Origin: Chryseobacterium gleum
GTDB taxonomy: Bacteria > Bacteroidota > Bacteroidia > Flavobacteriales_D > Crocinitomicaceae
DNA: 52,635 nt
Direction: 5' to 3'
Assembly (NCBI GenBank): GCA_945897565.1
Contig: CAMDFN010000017.1
Location: 1 to 52,635, forward strand
The first letter of the stretch is position 1. Every line of letters starts with the position of its first letter. A program made the position numbers and the translations under genes. Shown here one piece after another: positions 24,706-33,782 of this stretch. Below the pieces are notes generated by a model that was given only the letters and a program-made list of their open reading frames with translations, searched no databases and had not been told where the DNA came from.

Positions 24706-26025
24706 ATGACTTCACTTCCGCAGGACTTCATAGCACGCATCCAACAAGACCAATTTGTGCCAGATAGTTTACTAGAAGCGTTGGACACCACAGCGCCCAC
24801 CTCTGTTCGCTTGCATCCCAAACGATCGTCTAATTTTAACTTGACGCATACCGTTGCCTGGAACCCGAATGGCATATACCTATCCGAAAGACCCGCGTTT
24901 ACTTATGATCCGCTTTTTCATGCGGGCGCCTATTATCCGCAAGAAGCAGGTTCTATGTATCTTCAAAAAGTCCTAGAGCAGCTGGCGCTACCAGAAAACC
25001 CTGTTATTTTAGACCTTAGTGCTGCTCCAGGTGGCAAAAGCACACTCATCGCCAGTTTTTTGAAGCACCGCGGTGTGCTCATTGCAAATGAAATCAATAG
25101 GTCTAGGGCTTACATCCTCAGTGAAAACCTCACTAAATGGGGTTATGCCAATGCTTTTGTCTGCAACCACAAACCCTCCGAACTCAACGCACTTGTAGGG
25201 CAAATTGATGTATTGGTTGTAGATGCGCCCTGCTCGGGAGAAGGCATGTTTCGCAAAGACCACAACGCGAGAGCTGAATGGAATTTAGGCAATGCCGTAA
25301 CTTGCGCAAGCCGACAAACCGAAATTCTAGATGAAGTGTGGCCTTTACTCAAAGAAGGTGGCTACCTCATTTATTCCACCTGCACGTTCAATCCGGCAGA
25401 AAACGAACAACAATTACTCGGTTTTTTAGCTGACCAAAGTGCCCAAAAGGTAAAACTACCGCATTTCGAGGGCATGCAAGCAGACCGCAACGAAATAGGA
25501 CATTATTTCTTTCCCAATCTGATCAAAAGCGAGGGTTTTTACATTGCGGCACTGCAGAAAATAGCGCGCACAAACAGCAGGCATAGGCCGACAAAAAACA
25601 ATGTAGTAAGTGGCGCACCAAAAGAGCTAATGTCACTACTGAATACCTCCACTGACTTGCAATTTTGGCAAGAAGCCGACAAAGTATACGCCACAACACC
25701 ATTTGCACTTTCTATTTATGCGGGCATCCAAGCGCTCAAGTTTCTCAAAAAAGGAACGCACGTGGCCACCGCACATAAAAAATCCTGGACTCCAGGCTAC
25801 GACCTCACTTACAGCCTTTTTCCTATCTGGGATTTACCAACCAAATCTGTAGATGCTCCAGAAGCACTGCGCATCTTACACGGCGAAAGCCAACAATGGG
25901 AGGCTCCGGCTGGTTTTTACCTGATCCAATACCAGGGGCAATCTATCGCGATGGTCAAGCAAATTGGGCAGCGCTTCAATAACCTACACCCCACCGAATG
26001 GCGCATTCGACACCTTCCCAAATAA
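24706..26025 (+). CDS. RsmF/NSUN-type RNA cytosine-C5 methyltransferase
   Basis: A 439-residue enzyme of the NOL1/NOP2/Sun family that methylates C5 of cytosine in rRNA or tRNA using S-adenosylmethionine. Motif I is LDLSAAPGGKS (103-112), motif IV DAPCSGEG with Cys176, and motif VI YSTCTFNPAE with Cys226 as the second catalytic Cys. The C-terminal third matches the extra domain of RsmF-like proteins. Start 24706 is used; the longer in-frame form would overlap tilS out of frame and adds no conserved sequence. The exact target base is not readable from sequence. Confidence 0.9.
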   Translation: MTSLPQDFIARIQQDQFVPDSLLEALDTTAPTSVRLHPKRSSNFNLTHTVAWNPNGIYLSERPAFTYDPLFHAGAYYPQEAGSMYLQKVLEQLALPENPVILDLSAAPGGKSTLIASFLKHRGVLIANEINRSRAYILSENLTKWGYANAFVCNHKPSELNALVGQIDVLVVDAPCSGEGMFRKDHNARAEWNLGNAVTCASRQTEILDEVWPLLKEGGYLIYSTCTFNPAENEQQLLGFLADQSAQKVKLPHFEGMQADRNEIGHYFFPNLIKSEGFYIAALQKIARTNSRHRPTKNNVVSGAPKELMSLLNTSTDLQFWQEADKVYATTPFALSIYAGIQALKFLKKGTHVATAHKKSWTPGYDLTYSLFPIWDLPTKSVDAPEALRILHGESQQWEAPAGFYLIQYQGQSIAMVKQIGQRFNNLHPTEWRIRHLPK

Positions 26026-26030
26026 TTCCT

Positions 26031-26639
26031 ATGGACGCACAACAAGCCTATCAAAAACTTTTTGACTACACCAGCCAGCGCGTGAGCATCCAAACTGAAG
26101 AGTGGGAACTGATGAAAAAGTATTACCACCTCAGAAAGGTGCCTAAAAAAGAATTTTTTCTCCAAGAGGGGTCTACTAATTTCAGTCAAGGATTTGTAAT
26201 TGATGGCACACTTCGGGTTTATTATACGGATGCAAAAGGAAATGAACACGTGTTGTATTTTGCCTTTGCCGATTGGTGGGTTGGCGATTTATCTGCCTTT
26301 CATTTTGACGATGCCGCTACACTCAATGTGCAAGCCTTAGAAGAAAGCTACGTACTCGAAATTTCCAAAGAAGACCTCGAATATCTTTTTGACAAAATAC
26401 CAGTACTCGAGCGTCTATTTCGCGTCATGGCCCAACGCACGCTCGCCGTATTGCAAAAACGCTTCTTAATGACGGTTTCGGCCCACGCAGAAGAACGTTA
26501 TATGGAATTACTGCAACGACACCCCGGTATTGAGCAAATTGTGGCGCAACATCAAATTGCTTCTTACTTGGGCATTTTACCTGAAAGCCTAAGTAGAATG
26601 AAAAAAAAACTTTACGTATCTTCGCCAAACAAAAAATAA
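26031..26639 (+). CDS. Crp/Fnr-family transcription regulator
   Basis: A 202-residue protein with a cyclic-nucleotide-binding-like beta barrel (about 25-115: KKEFFLQEGSTNFSQGFVID, then GTLRVYYTD) and a C-terminal helix-turn-helix (HQIASYLGILPESLSRMKKK). The barrel lacks the RxA cAMP-contact pattern of E. coli Crp, as is usual in Bacteroidota, so ligand and signal are unknown. It follows the methyltransferase after five bases. Start 26031 is chosen because the longer form would run into the preceding gene. Confidence 0.87.
   Translation: MDAQQAYQKLFDYTSQRVSIQTEEWELMKKYYHLRKVPKKEFFLQEGSTNFSQGFVIDGTLRVYYTDAKGNEHVLYFAFADWWVGDLSAFHFDDAATLNVQALEESYVLEISKEDLEYLFDKIPVLERLFRVMAQRTLAVLQKRFLMTVSAHAEERYMELLQRHPGIEQIVAQHQIASYLGILPESLSRMKKKLYVSSPNKK
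26617..26624 (+). promoter_or_regulatory. -7-like box before the DPP7 gene
   Basis: TATCTTCG differs from TAnnTTTG at one position. It lies in the 3' end of the Crp gene and ends 18 bases before the DPP7 ATG. Confidence 0.35.
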
Positions 26640-26642
26640 ATC

Positions 26643-28784
26643 ATGACACAATTTAAACGTATTACGCTAGCGCTCTTCTTGTTTGTAGGTATTTTTGTAC
26701 GTGCCGATGAAGGCATGTGGTTTTTGATGTTTATCGACCGCCTCAACCACCGTGACATGCAAAAAATGGGTCTTCAGCTCACTGCCGAAGAAATTTACAG
26801 CATCAACAATTCTTCTTTAAAAGATGCAGTTGTCCAATTCAATGGCGGCTGTACTGCAGAGCTCATCTCCAAAGATGGTTTGCTTTTGACCAACCACCAC
26901 TGCGGCTACGATGCCATTGCAGAGCTATCCACCCCAGCAAACGACTACCTCACCGACGGTTTTTGGGCCGCAGACCGCAGCCAAGAACTCAAACCTAAAG
27001 CGCTATATGTGCGCTTTTTTGTCCGCATGGACGACTGTACCAAACGCATTATGTCCAAAGTTTCGGACAACATGACCGAAGCAGAGCGCGACAAAATCAT
27101 CAAAGATGAAATCGCACTCATTGAAAAAGAAAACAGCGAAGGTGGCAAGTATGTCGTTTCTGTTCGTTCGTTCTTCCAAGGCAATGAATTTTACTTTTTT
27201 GTTTACCAAGACTACAAAGACGTTCGTTTGGTAGGCACACCGCCAAACAGCATTGGCAAATTCGGCGGCGACACCGACAACTGGGAATGGCCACGCCACA
27301 CCGGAGACTTCAGCATGTTTCGCGTGTACGCAGACGCAAGTGGCAACCCTGCCGATTTCAGCTCGACCAATGTTCCTTTGCATCCAAAACACCACCTTCC
27401 AATCAATCTCAATGGCGTCAAAGAAGGTGACTTCGCCATGATCATGGGTTATCCAGGGCGCACCAACCGTTGGTTGCCAGCTGGCGGCATAGATCAAAAC
27501 GTCAAATATGCTTACCCAGCTTGGGTAGAAGCCTCCAAAACAGCCATGGATGCCATGAAAACTTACATGGATAAAGATGCCAATGTGCGCTTGAACTACG
27601 CTTCTAAATACGCCCGCACAGCCAACTACTGGAAAAACCGCCAGGGCATGATCGATGCCCTTACCCAATTCCAAACCGCTGCAGCCAAAGCCAAAAACGA
27701 AGCCAAATTCGACGCTTGGGCCAACAAACCAGAAAACAAAGCCAAATACGGCACGGTCGTGAGCACGCTCAATAACTTCTATGCGGCCACCAACGACAAA
27801 TCAAGACACGACAACTACCTTTCCATTTTGGTGCGCAATTCAGAATACGCTGCCATTACGCGTGGCTTAGGTGCACAGCTCATGGCCTATGCAAAAGCAG
27901 ATGCCACCAAAAGAATCAACATGAAAGCTGATTTAACAGCTGCCATCAATGAGTTTTTTGAAACAACCTACGGACCTGCCGAAATGGACGTCCTGATCAA
28001 CGGTTTAGACCTCTACGCGGCCAAAGCCAATTACGAACTCGCTAATGGTGTGGCTGCAATGTATGCCGATGGCTCATCAAAAAACGAAGTGCGCGCCATG
28101 TTTGCGATGTCCATTCTTTGCTCTAAAAATGGCATGCTTGCTTTCTTAGAAGCGCCTAGCGAAGGTCAATTGAGCAACGATCCTTTGTACAAATTATCTT
28201 CTGATATGATAGCGCAACTCATGAAGCGCTCTGACGAACTGATCAAACTTACCGACGACTACAACCGCGCCTATCGCTTATTGGTTGCTGGTTTGAGAGA
28301 ATCTGGCATGAGTGCCATTTTGTATCCAGACGCCAACAGCACCCTTCGCCTCACTTATGGCAAAGTAAGTGCGCTTCCGGCAGACAAACGCAACGATGCA
28401 AAAATCAATAACTACACAACGCTTCAAGGCACCATCAACAAATACAAGCCAAACGACGAAGAATTCGATTTGCCTAAGCGCTTGATCGAACTCAACGAGA
28501 AAAAAGACTTTGGTCGTTACGCCGATAAAGCAGGCTACATGCCAGTGAACTTCCTTACCAACAATGACATCACAGGTGGTAACTCAGGCTCACCAGTCTT
28601 GAATGGCAAAGGAGAACTCATTGGCTTGGCATTTGACGGCAACATTGAAGCCATGGCCGGCGACGTCATCTTTGATCAAAAATTACAAAAAACAATTAAC
28701 GTGGATATCCGTTACGTCTTGTTTATCATCGATAAATATGCCGGAGCGAAACACATTGTTGACGAAATGACCATCATTGAATAA
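26643..28784 (+). CDS. S46-family dipeptidyl-peptidase, DPP7 type
   Basis: A 713-residue exported serine peptidase that removes dipeptides from the N-terminus of peptides in the periplasm. The signal peptide ends near residue 21. The triad can be placed by motif: His85 in LLTNHHCGYD, Asp222 in HTGDFSMFRV and Ser648 in GGNSGSPV. The residue 18 after the Ser is Gly666 (AFDGN). In Porphyromonas enzymes this place is Gly in DPP7, which prefers hydrophobic P1 residues, and Arg in DPP11, which prefers Asp/Glu; so DPP7-like specificity is predicted. It follows the Crp gene after three bases and ends in a strong terminator. Confidence 0.93.
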   Translation: MTQFKRITLALFLFVGIFVRADEGMWFLMFIDRLNHRDMQKMGLQLTAEEIYSINNSSLKDAVVQFNGGCTAELISKDGLLLTNHHCGYDAIAELSTPANDYLTDGFWAADRSQELKPKALYVRFFVRMDDCTKRIMSKVSDNMTEAERDKIIKDEIALIEKENSEGGKYVVSVRSFFQGNEFYFFVYQDYKDVRLVGTPPNSIGKFGGDTDNWEWPRHTGDFSMFRVYADASGNPADFSSTNVPLHPKHHLPINLNGVKEGDFAMIMGYPGRTNRWLPAGGIDQNVKYAYPAWVEASKTAMDAMKTYMDKDANVRLNYASKYARTANYWKNRQGMIDALTQFQTAAAKAKNEAKFDAWANKPENKAKYGTVVSTLNNFYAATNDKSRHDNYLSILVRNSEYAAITRGLGAQLMAYAKADATKRINMKADLTAAINEFFETTYGPAEMDVLINGLDLYAAKANYELANGVAAMYADGSSKNEVRAMFAMSILCSKNGMLAFLEAPSEGQLSNDPLYKLSSDMIAQLMKRSDELIKLTDDYNRAYRLLVAGLRESGMSAILYPDANSTLRLTYGKVSALPADKRNDAKINNYTTLQGTINKYKPNDEEFDLPKRLIELNEKKDFGRYADKAGYMPVNFLTNNDITGGNSGSPVLNGKGELIGLAFDGNIEAMAGDVIFDQKLQKTINVDIRYVLFIIDKYAGAKHIVDEMTIIE

Positions 28785-28822
28785 AAGCATTGCAAGTTGG
28801 TGCTTCCAACTAGCTTGTAAGG

Positions 28823-28852
28823 AAAGGGGCCTCTTCGGAGGCCTTTTTTTTT
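28823..28852 (+). terminator. Intrinsic terminator after the DPP7 gene
   Basis: GGCCTC (28828-28833), a TTCG tetraloop and GAGGCC (28838-28843) form a tight stem, followed by nine T. The stem extends by G-U and A-T pairs on both sides. It closes the pabB-to-DPP7 run and lies just before the opposing aroB stop. Confidence 0.93.
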
Positions 28853-28865
28853 ATGAAATGAAGTT

Positions 28866-29927
28866 TTAAGAAATGTAGCCTGAGATAACTTGATTGAAAT
28901 TTTCGAAAGTTAATTTTTGATCAAAAATACAGGAACCAATGCGCGTTAATAAACACATGCGCACCTCTCCGTTGTCATTCTTTTTATCTTGTTGCATGAG
29001 TGACCAAAGCCCATCTATGTCATCGGGGATTTGCAGCGCATAAGTACTTTTAATTCGTGCTTCAATCAATAGAAATTCTTCTTTAGTCAAGGTAGCAAGC
29101 GCGACAGATAACTTGCTTTCCAGCAAGAGACCAATTGCAACTGCATGGCCGTGCGCGAGGGGTGTTGCGGTTTGAAGGTAATAAGACTCTAAGGCATGAC
29201 CAATTGTGTGTCCAAAATTCAGAATTTTGCGCAAACCTTTTTCAGTTGGGTCTTGAGCTACAATTTGCGCTTTGATTTGAACGCCTTGCTGGATGGTTTT
29301 TGAAGGCAGTTCTTGTGGAATATTTTGAATTTTTGAGAGTTGCTCCCACAATGCTTGATCTGAAATAAGGGCGTGTTTGAGCAGCTCCGCAAAACCGTTC
29401 GTCCATTCTGTGGCTGGTAAAGTATGTAAGAAGCCTGTATCGATATAAGTAGCAAATGGGGTGGCAAACGTACCGAGTTGATTTTTAAAACCGGCAAAAT
29501 CTATTCCTGTTTTACCGCCAACCGCTGCATCGACCATGCCAAGCAAACTTGTAGGGATATTGATAAAAGCGAGGCCTCGTTTGTAAACCGAAGCCACAAA
29601 GCCACCGAGGTCCGTGACCATGCCGCCTCCTAAATTGATCAAAAGGTCATGGCGTTCGAAGCCTGCTTCTGTTAAGGTTTCCCATACTTGAAAACAAACT
29701 TCCAGCACTTTGTTTTCTTCACCCGCTGGCAACATAATGACCTCAGCTTCAGCCAAAGCATCAAAGCCAGTTATTAAAAATTCCAAGCAATGATCGTGGG
29801 TGTTTTCGTCGACAAGAATGGCAATTTTTCTATTGACAAACTTGGATAGTTCGTGAGAAAAAGTAGCGTCGAGCAGTGGGCCCCATTCAAGTGGACTAAG
29901 CTGTTCAGAAAAAGAAGCCGTATGCAT
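28866..29927 (-). CDS. aroB: 3-dehydroquinate synthase
   Basis: The second enzyme of the shikimate pathway, which cyclises DAHP to 3-dehydroquinate using NAD+ and a metal ion. The 353-residue protein has GGGMVTDLGGFVASVYKRG for NAD binding and FGHTIGHALES and HGHAVAIGLL for metal binding. Length is normal. It is monocistronic and shares a 35-base divergent region with proline dehydrogenase. A promoter box ends four bases before the ATG. Confidence 0.96.
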   Translation of the reverse strand: MHTASFSEQLSPLEWGPLLDATFSHELSKFVNRKIAILVDENTHDHCLEFLITGFDALAEAEVIMLPAGEENKVLEVCFQVWETLTEAGFERHDLLINLGGGMVTDLGGFVASVYKRGLAFINIPTSLLGMVDAAVGGKTGIDFAGFKNQLGTFATPFATYIDTGFLHTLPATEWTNGFAELLKHALISDQALWEQLSKIQNIPQELPSKTIQQGVQIKAQIVAQDPTEKGLRKILNFGHTIGHALESYYLQTATPLAHGHAVAIGLLLESKLSVALATLTKEEFLLIEARIKSTYALQIPDDIDGLWSLMQQDKKNDNGEVRMCLLTRIGSCIFDQKLTFENFNQVISGYIS

Positions 29928-29931
29928 GGTT

Positions 29932-29939
29932 CAAATTTA
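29932..29939 (-). promoter_or_regulatory. -7 box of aroB, leaderless type
   Basis: TAAATTTG on the minus strand fits TAnnTTTG and ends four bases before the aroB ATG. Confidence 0.6.
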
Positions 29940-29950
29940 CGAAAAGACCT

Positions 29951-29958
29951 TAATTTTG
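29951..29958 (+). promoter_or_regulatory. -7 box of proline dehydrogenase, leaderless type
   Basis: TAATTTTG fits TAnnTTTG and ends four bases before the ATG at 29963. Only 11 bases separate it from the opposing aroB box. Confidence 0.6.
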
Positions 29959-29962
29959 GAGC

Positions 29963-31156
29963 ATGATTTCTTTCGACAACACCGAAATTGCGTTTCGCTC
30001 CAAAAACAAGCAGGATCTCCAACGCGCCTACTTGCTTTTCAAGATCATTGGCGCACCAGCCATTGTCAAACTAGGCAAGATCCTTACGCCGATAGCGCTC
30101 CAATTGCGCTTGCCTATCAAAGGCCTGATCAAAAAAACGATTTTCAAGCAATTTTGCGGTGGAGAAACCATCAATGACTGCGACCCAGCCATCACTAGTC
30201 TACATGCTTTTGGCATCGGCACCATCCTCGATTATTCCGTAGAGGGCAAAACCAAAGAAGAAGATTTTGAGCACACCACCCAAATCATCATCCAAACGAT
30301 AGAAAAATCAGCCACAGACAAACGCATTCCTTTTGCTGTATTTAAAGTCACAGGTATCGGTCAGCACCACCTGATAGAATTGGTTTGTGAACAAATCAGG
30401 GCCACCCGAAAAGAAGAAGTGCTCAGGCCATTCACCACCCAAGAAAACGAACAAATCCAAGCCATCATTGACCGCATTGACCGCATTTGTGCAGCAGCAG
30501 CGAAACACCAAACGCGCTTGTTCATAGATGCCGAAGAAACTTGGATCCAAACAGCTATTGACCAATGGACCTTCGACATGATGCGCAAGTACAACAAAGA
30601 AGCTTGTATCGTCTACAACACTGTTCAGATGTATCGACATGATCGCTTGGCTTATTTACACAGCGAATTGGACCGCGCAAAAGCAGTAGGTATTCAGTAC
30701 GGTGTCAAATTGGTGCGCGGTGCCTACATGGAAAAAGAACGTGCCAGAGCACAGGCCATGGGCTACCCTTCACCTATTCAACCAGACAAAGCTTCCACTG
30801 ACAAAGACTACGATACTGCGCTTGACTTTTTGGTGGCCAATAAAGCGGTCTTTTCTATTTGTGCGGGTACACACAACGAAAATAGCTCGATGTACCTGGC
30901 TACCTTACTTCATAAAGAACAGGTTGTTGCAAATGATCCTCAATTTTACTTTGCACAGCTTTTAGGAATGTCTGACCACATTTCTTATAATTTGTCAGAT
31001 GCAGGTTATCGGGTGGCTAAATACGTGCCCTTTGGCCCTGTTGAAGAGGTTTTGCCTTATTTACTGCGCCGAGCAGATGAAAACACCTCGGTAGCGGGGC
31101 AAACAAGCAGAGAGCTCGGCCTGATCATCAAAGAAAAAACAAGAAGAAAAGCTTAG
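29963..31156 (+). CDS. Proline dehydrogenase (monofunctional)
   Basis: A 397-residue FAD enzyme that oxidises proline to pyrroline-5-carboxylate and feeds electrons to the quinone pool. The barrel motifs are TRLFIDAEETW, KLVRGAYMEKER and ICAGTHNENS, and the C-terminal RRADENTSVAG holds the paired Arg that grip the substrate carboxylate. It is the single-function form, not the fused PutA of proteobacteria; the partner P5C dehydrogenase is not in the window. Its stop overlaps the stop of the opposing T9SS-cargo gene by four bases. Confidence 0.95.
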   Translation: MISFDNTEIAFRSKNKQDLQRAYLLFKIIGAPAIVKLGKILTPIALQLRLPIKGLIKKTIFKQFCGGETINDCDPAITSLHAFGIGTILDYSVEGKTKEEDFEHTTQIIIQTIEKSATDKRIPFAVFKVTGIGQHHLIELVCEQIRATRKEEVLRPFTTQENEQIQAIIDRIDRICAAAAKHQTRLFIDAEETWIQTAIDQWTFDMMRKYNKEACIVYNTVQMYRHDRLAYLHSELDRAKAVGIQYGVKLVRGAYMEKERARAQAMGYPSPIQPDKASTDKDYDTALDFLVANKAVFSICAGTHNENSSMYLATLLHKEQVVANDPQFYFAQLLGMSDHISYNLSDAGYRVAKYVPFGPVEEVLPYLLRRADENTSVAGQTSRELGLIIKEKTRRKA

Positions 31157-32625
31157 TCCTTGACGAGCGGATAAGACCTACCGTTGAGGCGAACATAATA
31201 AATGCCTTGGGGCCAATGGCTGAGGTCAATTGTTTGGGAAGTGGTCATCGATTCTCGGTGTATCAAATTACCAACTACATCATGGATTTCAATCAGCTTG
31301 GCTTCTGAACCTTCCCAACTCAAATGCAAAACTGTGGCAACAGGATTCGGATACATCAGTGCCTGTTTGGTCTCAAATAGCGGGGAAAGGCCTACAAATT
31401 GTTGGGTGGTAAAAACGGTGTCTGTTTGTACATATGCAGAACCATCTCCATTGACTTTCAAGACAAAAATATTGCTACCGCCGTTGAGTTGGTTCTGCCC
31501 ATCGACTATCACCGTATTCATGCCAACCGCTATAAAACCGCCGTCTAGTGTTGGCTTGATGTTGCCACAATAATCGTATCCTTGATTGAGAATTGTAGCC
31601 GCTGGCCAGCCCAACCAAAAGCCAAATAGCGCATCTGCATAACCAATATTCAAATCAAATGGCTCTGGATAGGTGCCTTGATTCTGAACTTGAATGCTGT
31701 GCGCGCAGGCATCTAGCTGCGGAATATACGCAATTTGCTGAATGATGTCATTGGACACAAAAGCCCCATCAAGAGGTGCATTTTGGGCTGTAATGCTGCC
31801 GTCTATGGCTATCATTCCTGTAAATTGATCGTGGTTGTCATTGGTGATGGTATGAAAACCTGCAAATTGAAAACCAAAAGGTGTTTGGCTAAGGTCCAGA
31901 ACAGCGTAGTCGCCTTGGCCAAGCCCTAGTGTATCCAACCACATGAGCTGTCCGGCGTCGTTGAACTGACAAACAAAACCCTTCTTGCTGCCCGAATCAG
32001 CAACATACCACTCTCCTCCAACAACATAAAAATTATCGATAGTACGCAAAACACTAAAAGCGCGGTCATCACCAGAGGTACCGATGGTTTTGGTCCAGAG
32101 TGTATCGCCAAATTTATCCAGGCGCAGTAGCAATACATCTGCTGACCCTGCCAATTGGGCTTGCCTTTCACCGACCAACACAAAGCCTGTATCGGCGGTC
32201 ATGACACCGTCGTGAATGCGCTCCCAACCAGGATGTGGATAGGTCTTGATCCATTGCTGCGCACCTGAAAGGTCTGTAAAAATGAACATTGGATCGTAGT
32301 CACCACCACTCCAAGAAGTCGACATGCCAGCTAAATAGTGCCCTATGCCCGGCCTATGAAAGACACGCTTGATTTCTTCGGTTTCTTGCGCTCCATATGC
32401 CTGACTCCAAACGTAGTTGCCCTGCTGATCGAGCTTCATGAGGAAACCTTGTGCGTTTTCTTCCCAACTGCCGCTGCTTCCTGCCACTAAAAATGTTGAA
32501 TCTGGCAAGGCCAAGACATCTTCACCTTTGTCAAAACCGTTGCCGGAGTAGAGCTTATAAAAACGCGTTTGCGCAGTGAGTAATTGAACTGCACAAAAAA
32601 AGATGAAAAAACTTAGAAATCGCAT
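31153..32625 (-). CDS. T9SS-secreted protein with beta-propeller-like repeats
   Basis: A 490-residue exported protein. The start at 32625 gives signal peptide MRFLSFFIFFCAVQLLTAQ; a longer reading frame upstream overlaps the barrel gene and lacks an export signal. The body has repeats of the type VLALPDSTFLVAGSSGS, GYVWSQAYG-like and FVLVGERQ, the pattern of PQQ/delta-60-type propeller blades. The C-terminal 70 residues (MYPNPVATVLHLSWE, then GIYYVRLNGRSYPLVKD) are a type A T9SS sorting domain, so it is secreted and attached to the surface or released. Ligand unknown. It overlaps the upstream barrel gene by 13 bases. Confidence 0.88.
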   Translation of the reverse strand: MRFLSFFIFFCAVQLLTAQTRFYKLYSGNGFDKGEDVLALPDSTFLVAGSSGSWEENAQGFLMKLDQQGNYVWSQAYGAQETEEIKRVFHRPGIGHYLAGMSTSWSGGDYDPMFIFTDLSGAQQWIKTYPHPGWERIHDGVMTADTGFVLVGERQAQLAGSADVLLLRLDKFGDTLWTKTIGTSGDDRAFSVLRTIDNFYVVGGEWYVADSGSKKGFVCQFNDAGQLMWLDTLGLGQGDYAVLDLSQTPFGFQFAGFHTITNDNHDQFTGMIAIDGSITAQNAPLDGAFVSNDIIQQIAYIPQLDACAHSIQVQNQGTYPEPFDLNIGYADALFGFWLGWPAATILNQGYDYCGNIKPTLDGGFIAVGMNTVIVDGQNQLNGGSNIFVLKVNGDGSAYVQTDTVFTTQQFVGLSPLFETKQALMYPNPVATVLHLSWEGSEAKLIEIHDVVGNLIHRESMTTSQTIDLSHWPQGIYYVRLNGRSYPLVKD

Positions 32626-33782
32626 CGGAACTGAAGATAAATTGAAGCGCCATTTTGCAGGGCAATATTGTCTGAACGCAGAAGCAACTCGCTGCGCTTG
32701 AAACGAAAAGCAGAGTATGCTTGCAGGCGCAAACCACCAAAACCACCATAAGCCATACCTAGACCTGTATGCCATGCTTGCTTCACCTTTAGTTGTGCCC
32801 CCACATAAACCAAGGGCGTATAGGTTTGACGCAGCATGAATTGGGCACCGTAGTAGGCCTCGAGGCGTTGGGGGCTGTTCCAATCTAGCGTTTTGGCCAA
32901 TTGGATTTGAGCGGGCAATAAGATCCAGCTCGGGGCCGTTGTTTGTTCAAAGCCTAACGAATCTAAATAAGCACTCGCAAGCGCCTGTAAATTTGTTTGT
33001 TGCCATTCAGAAAGCGAATATCCTGCGTAGGCCAGGGATCCGTCTAGGCTGTAAGATGTTGATTTGGAACTTCTGGCAAACCCTAAATTTTGAACAACAA
33101 GCGCAAATTGTGGTTCGTTGGCTGAGGAGTCACTTGCGCCAAAGCGGTAATCGATATCGATGGCCAAACCAAATGTATTTGAAGAAAATCTGCTCAGATT
33201 TGCCTGCCCAATGAGGTCTAGATTGATTTGAGCGGTGCTGGGATCTTGAAACCAAGTGCCTTTTTGAATTGTGGCGCCAAGGTGTTGTTGTACAGCAACA
33301 AAATGCAATAAAAATGAGGATTGTGTTGTGGGGTTGTATAGGCCAAAGCCTAATTTTGAAAAGGTGGTAGCCTGCACACGGAGATTGCTCAAATCTAGAG
33401 TGTCGCCCGCATATGGCAAACCTCCTCGAAAGACCAAACCAAAAAGATCCTTAGAAAACTGAAGCCCTGCGTACTGATGTACACCTGCGCCAAATACCCA
33501 GCGGTAACTAGACCCCCATTTTTTTTCATTTTTTGAGACCATCCAAGGACTTTGCCACTGCGCATTGAGACCCATTTGCAGGCCAAAGGAGTTGCGCTGC
33601 TGTAGGTTGGTAAGCGAGCGATTGATTTGGCTAGAGTCAATGAGGCCACCATAAAAGAAGGCGTCGGGCACCGCACGGCGCACCCCAGTGCTGTTGTAAG
33701 TGCCATAAGAATTGATCAAAAGGGCTTGCTGCGCTTGGGCAAACTGCATACTGAGCAACAAAAAAACCAATAGATAGCGCAT
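32613..33782 (-). CDS. Outer-membrane barrel protein, DUF5723-like
   Basis: A 389-residue protein with signal peptide MRYLLVFLLLSMQFAQAQ and many amphipathic strands ending in a C-terminal Phe (IYLQFRCDF). A late segment with VVQNLGFARSSKS and then SLAYAGYSL recalls the DUF5723 family of Bacteroidota outer-membrane proteins; I am moderately sure of that. It lies between the 525-residue lipoprotein (TAATG overlap) and the T9SS-secreted protein (13-base overlap). This tight order suggests that the three work together at the outer membrane. Confidence 0.7.
   Translation of the reverse strand: MRYLLVFLLLSMQFAQAQQALLINSYGTYNSTGVRRAVPDAFFYGGLIDSSQINRSLTNLQQRNSFGLQMGLNAQWQSPWMVSKNEKKWGSSYRWVFGAGVHQYAGLQFSKDLFGLVFRGGLPYAGDTLDLSNLRVQATTFSKLGFGLYNPTTQSSFLLHFVAVQQHLGATIQKGTWFQDPSTAQINLDLIGQANLSRFSSNTFGLAIDIDYRFGASDSSANEPQFALVVQNLGFARSSKSTSYSLDGSLAYAGYSLSEWQQTNLQALASAYLDSLGFEQTTAPSWILLPAQIQLAKTLDWNSPQRLEAYYGAQFMLRQTYTPLVYVGAQLKVKQAWHTGLGMAYGGFGGLRLQAYSAFRFKRSELLLRSDNIALQNGASIYLQFRCDF

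Noticed and set aside
27003..27674. Long minus-strand open frame (223 codons) opposite the DPP7 gene
   Set aside because: The sense frame is a certain S46 peptidase; the antisense frame has no recognisable motif and mirrors its codon bias.
32626..32883. N-terminal extension of the T9SS-cargo gene by 86 codons
   Set aside because: It overlaps the barrel gene in another frame and would hide a perfect signal peptide that begins at 32625.
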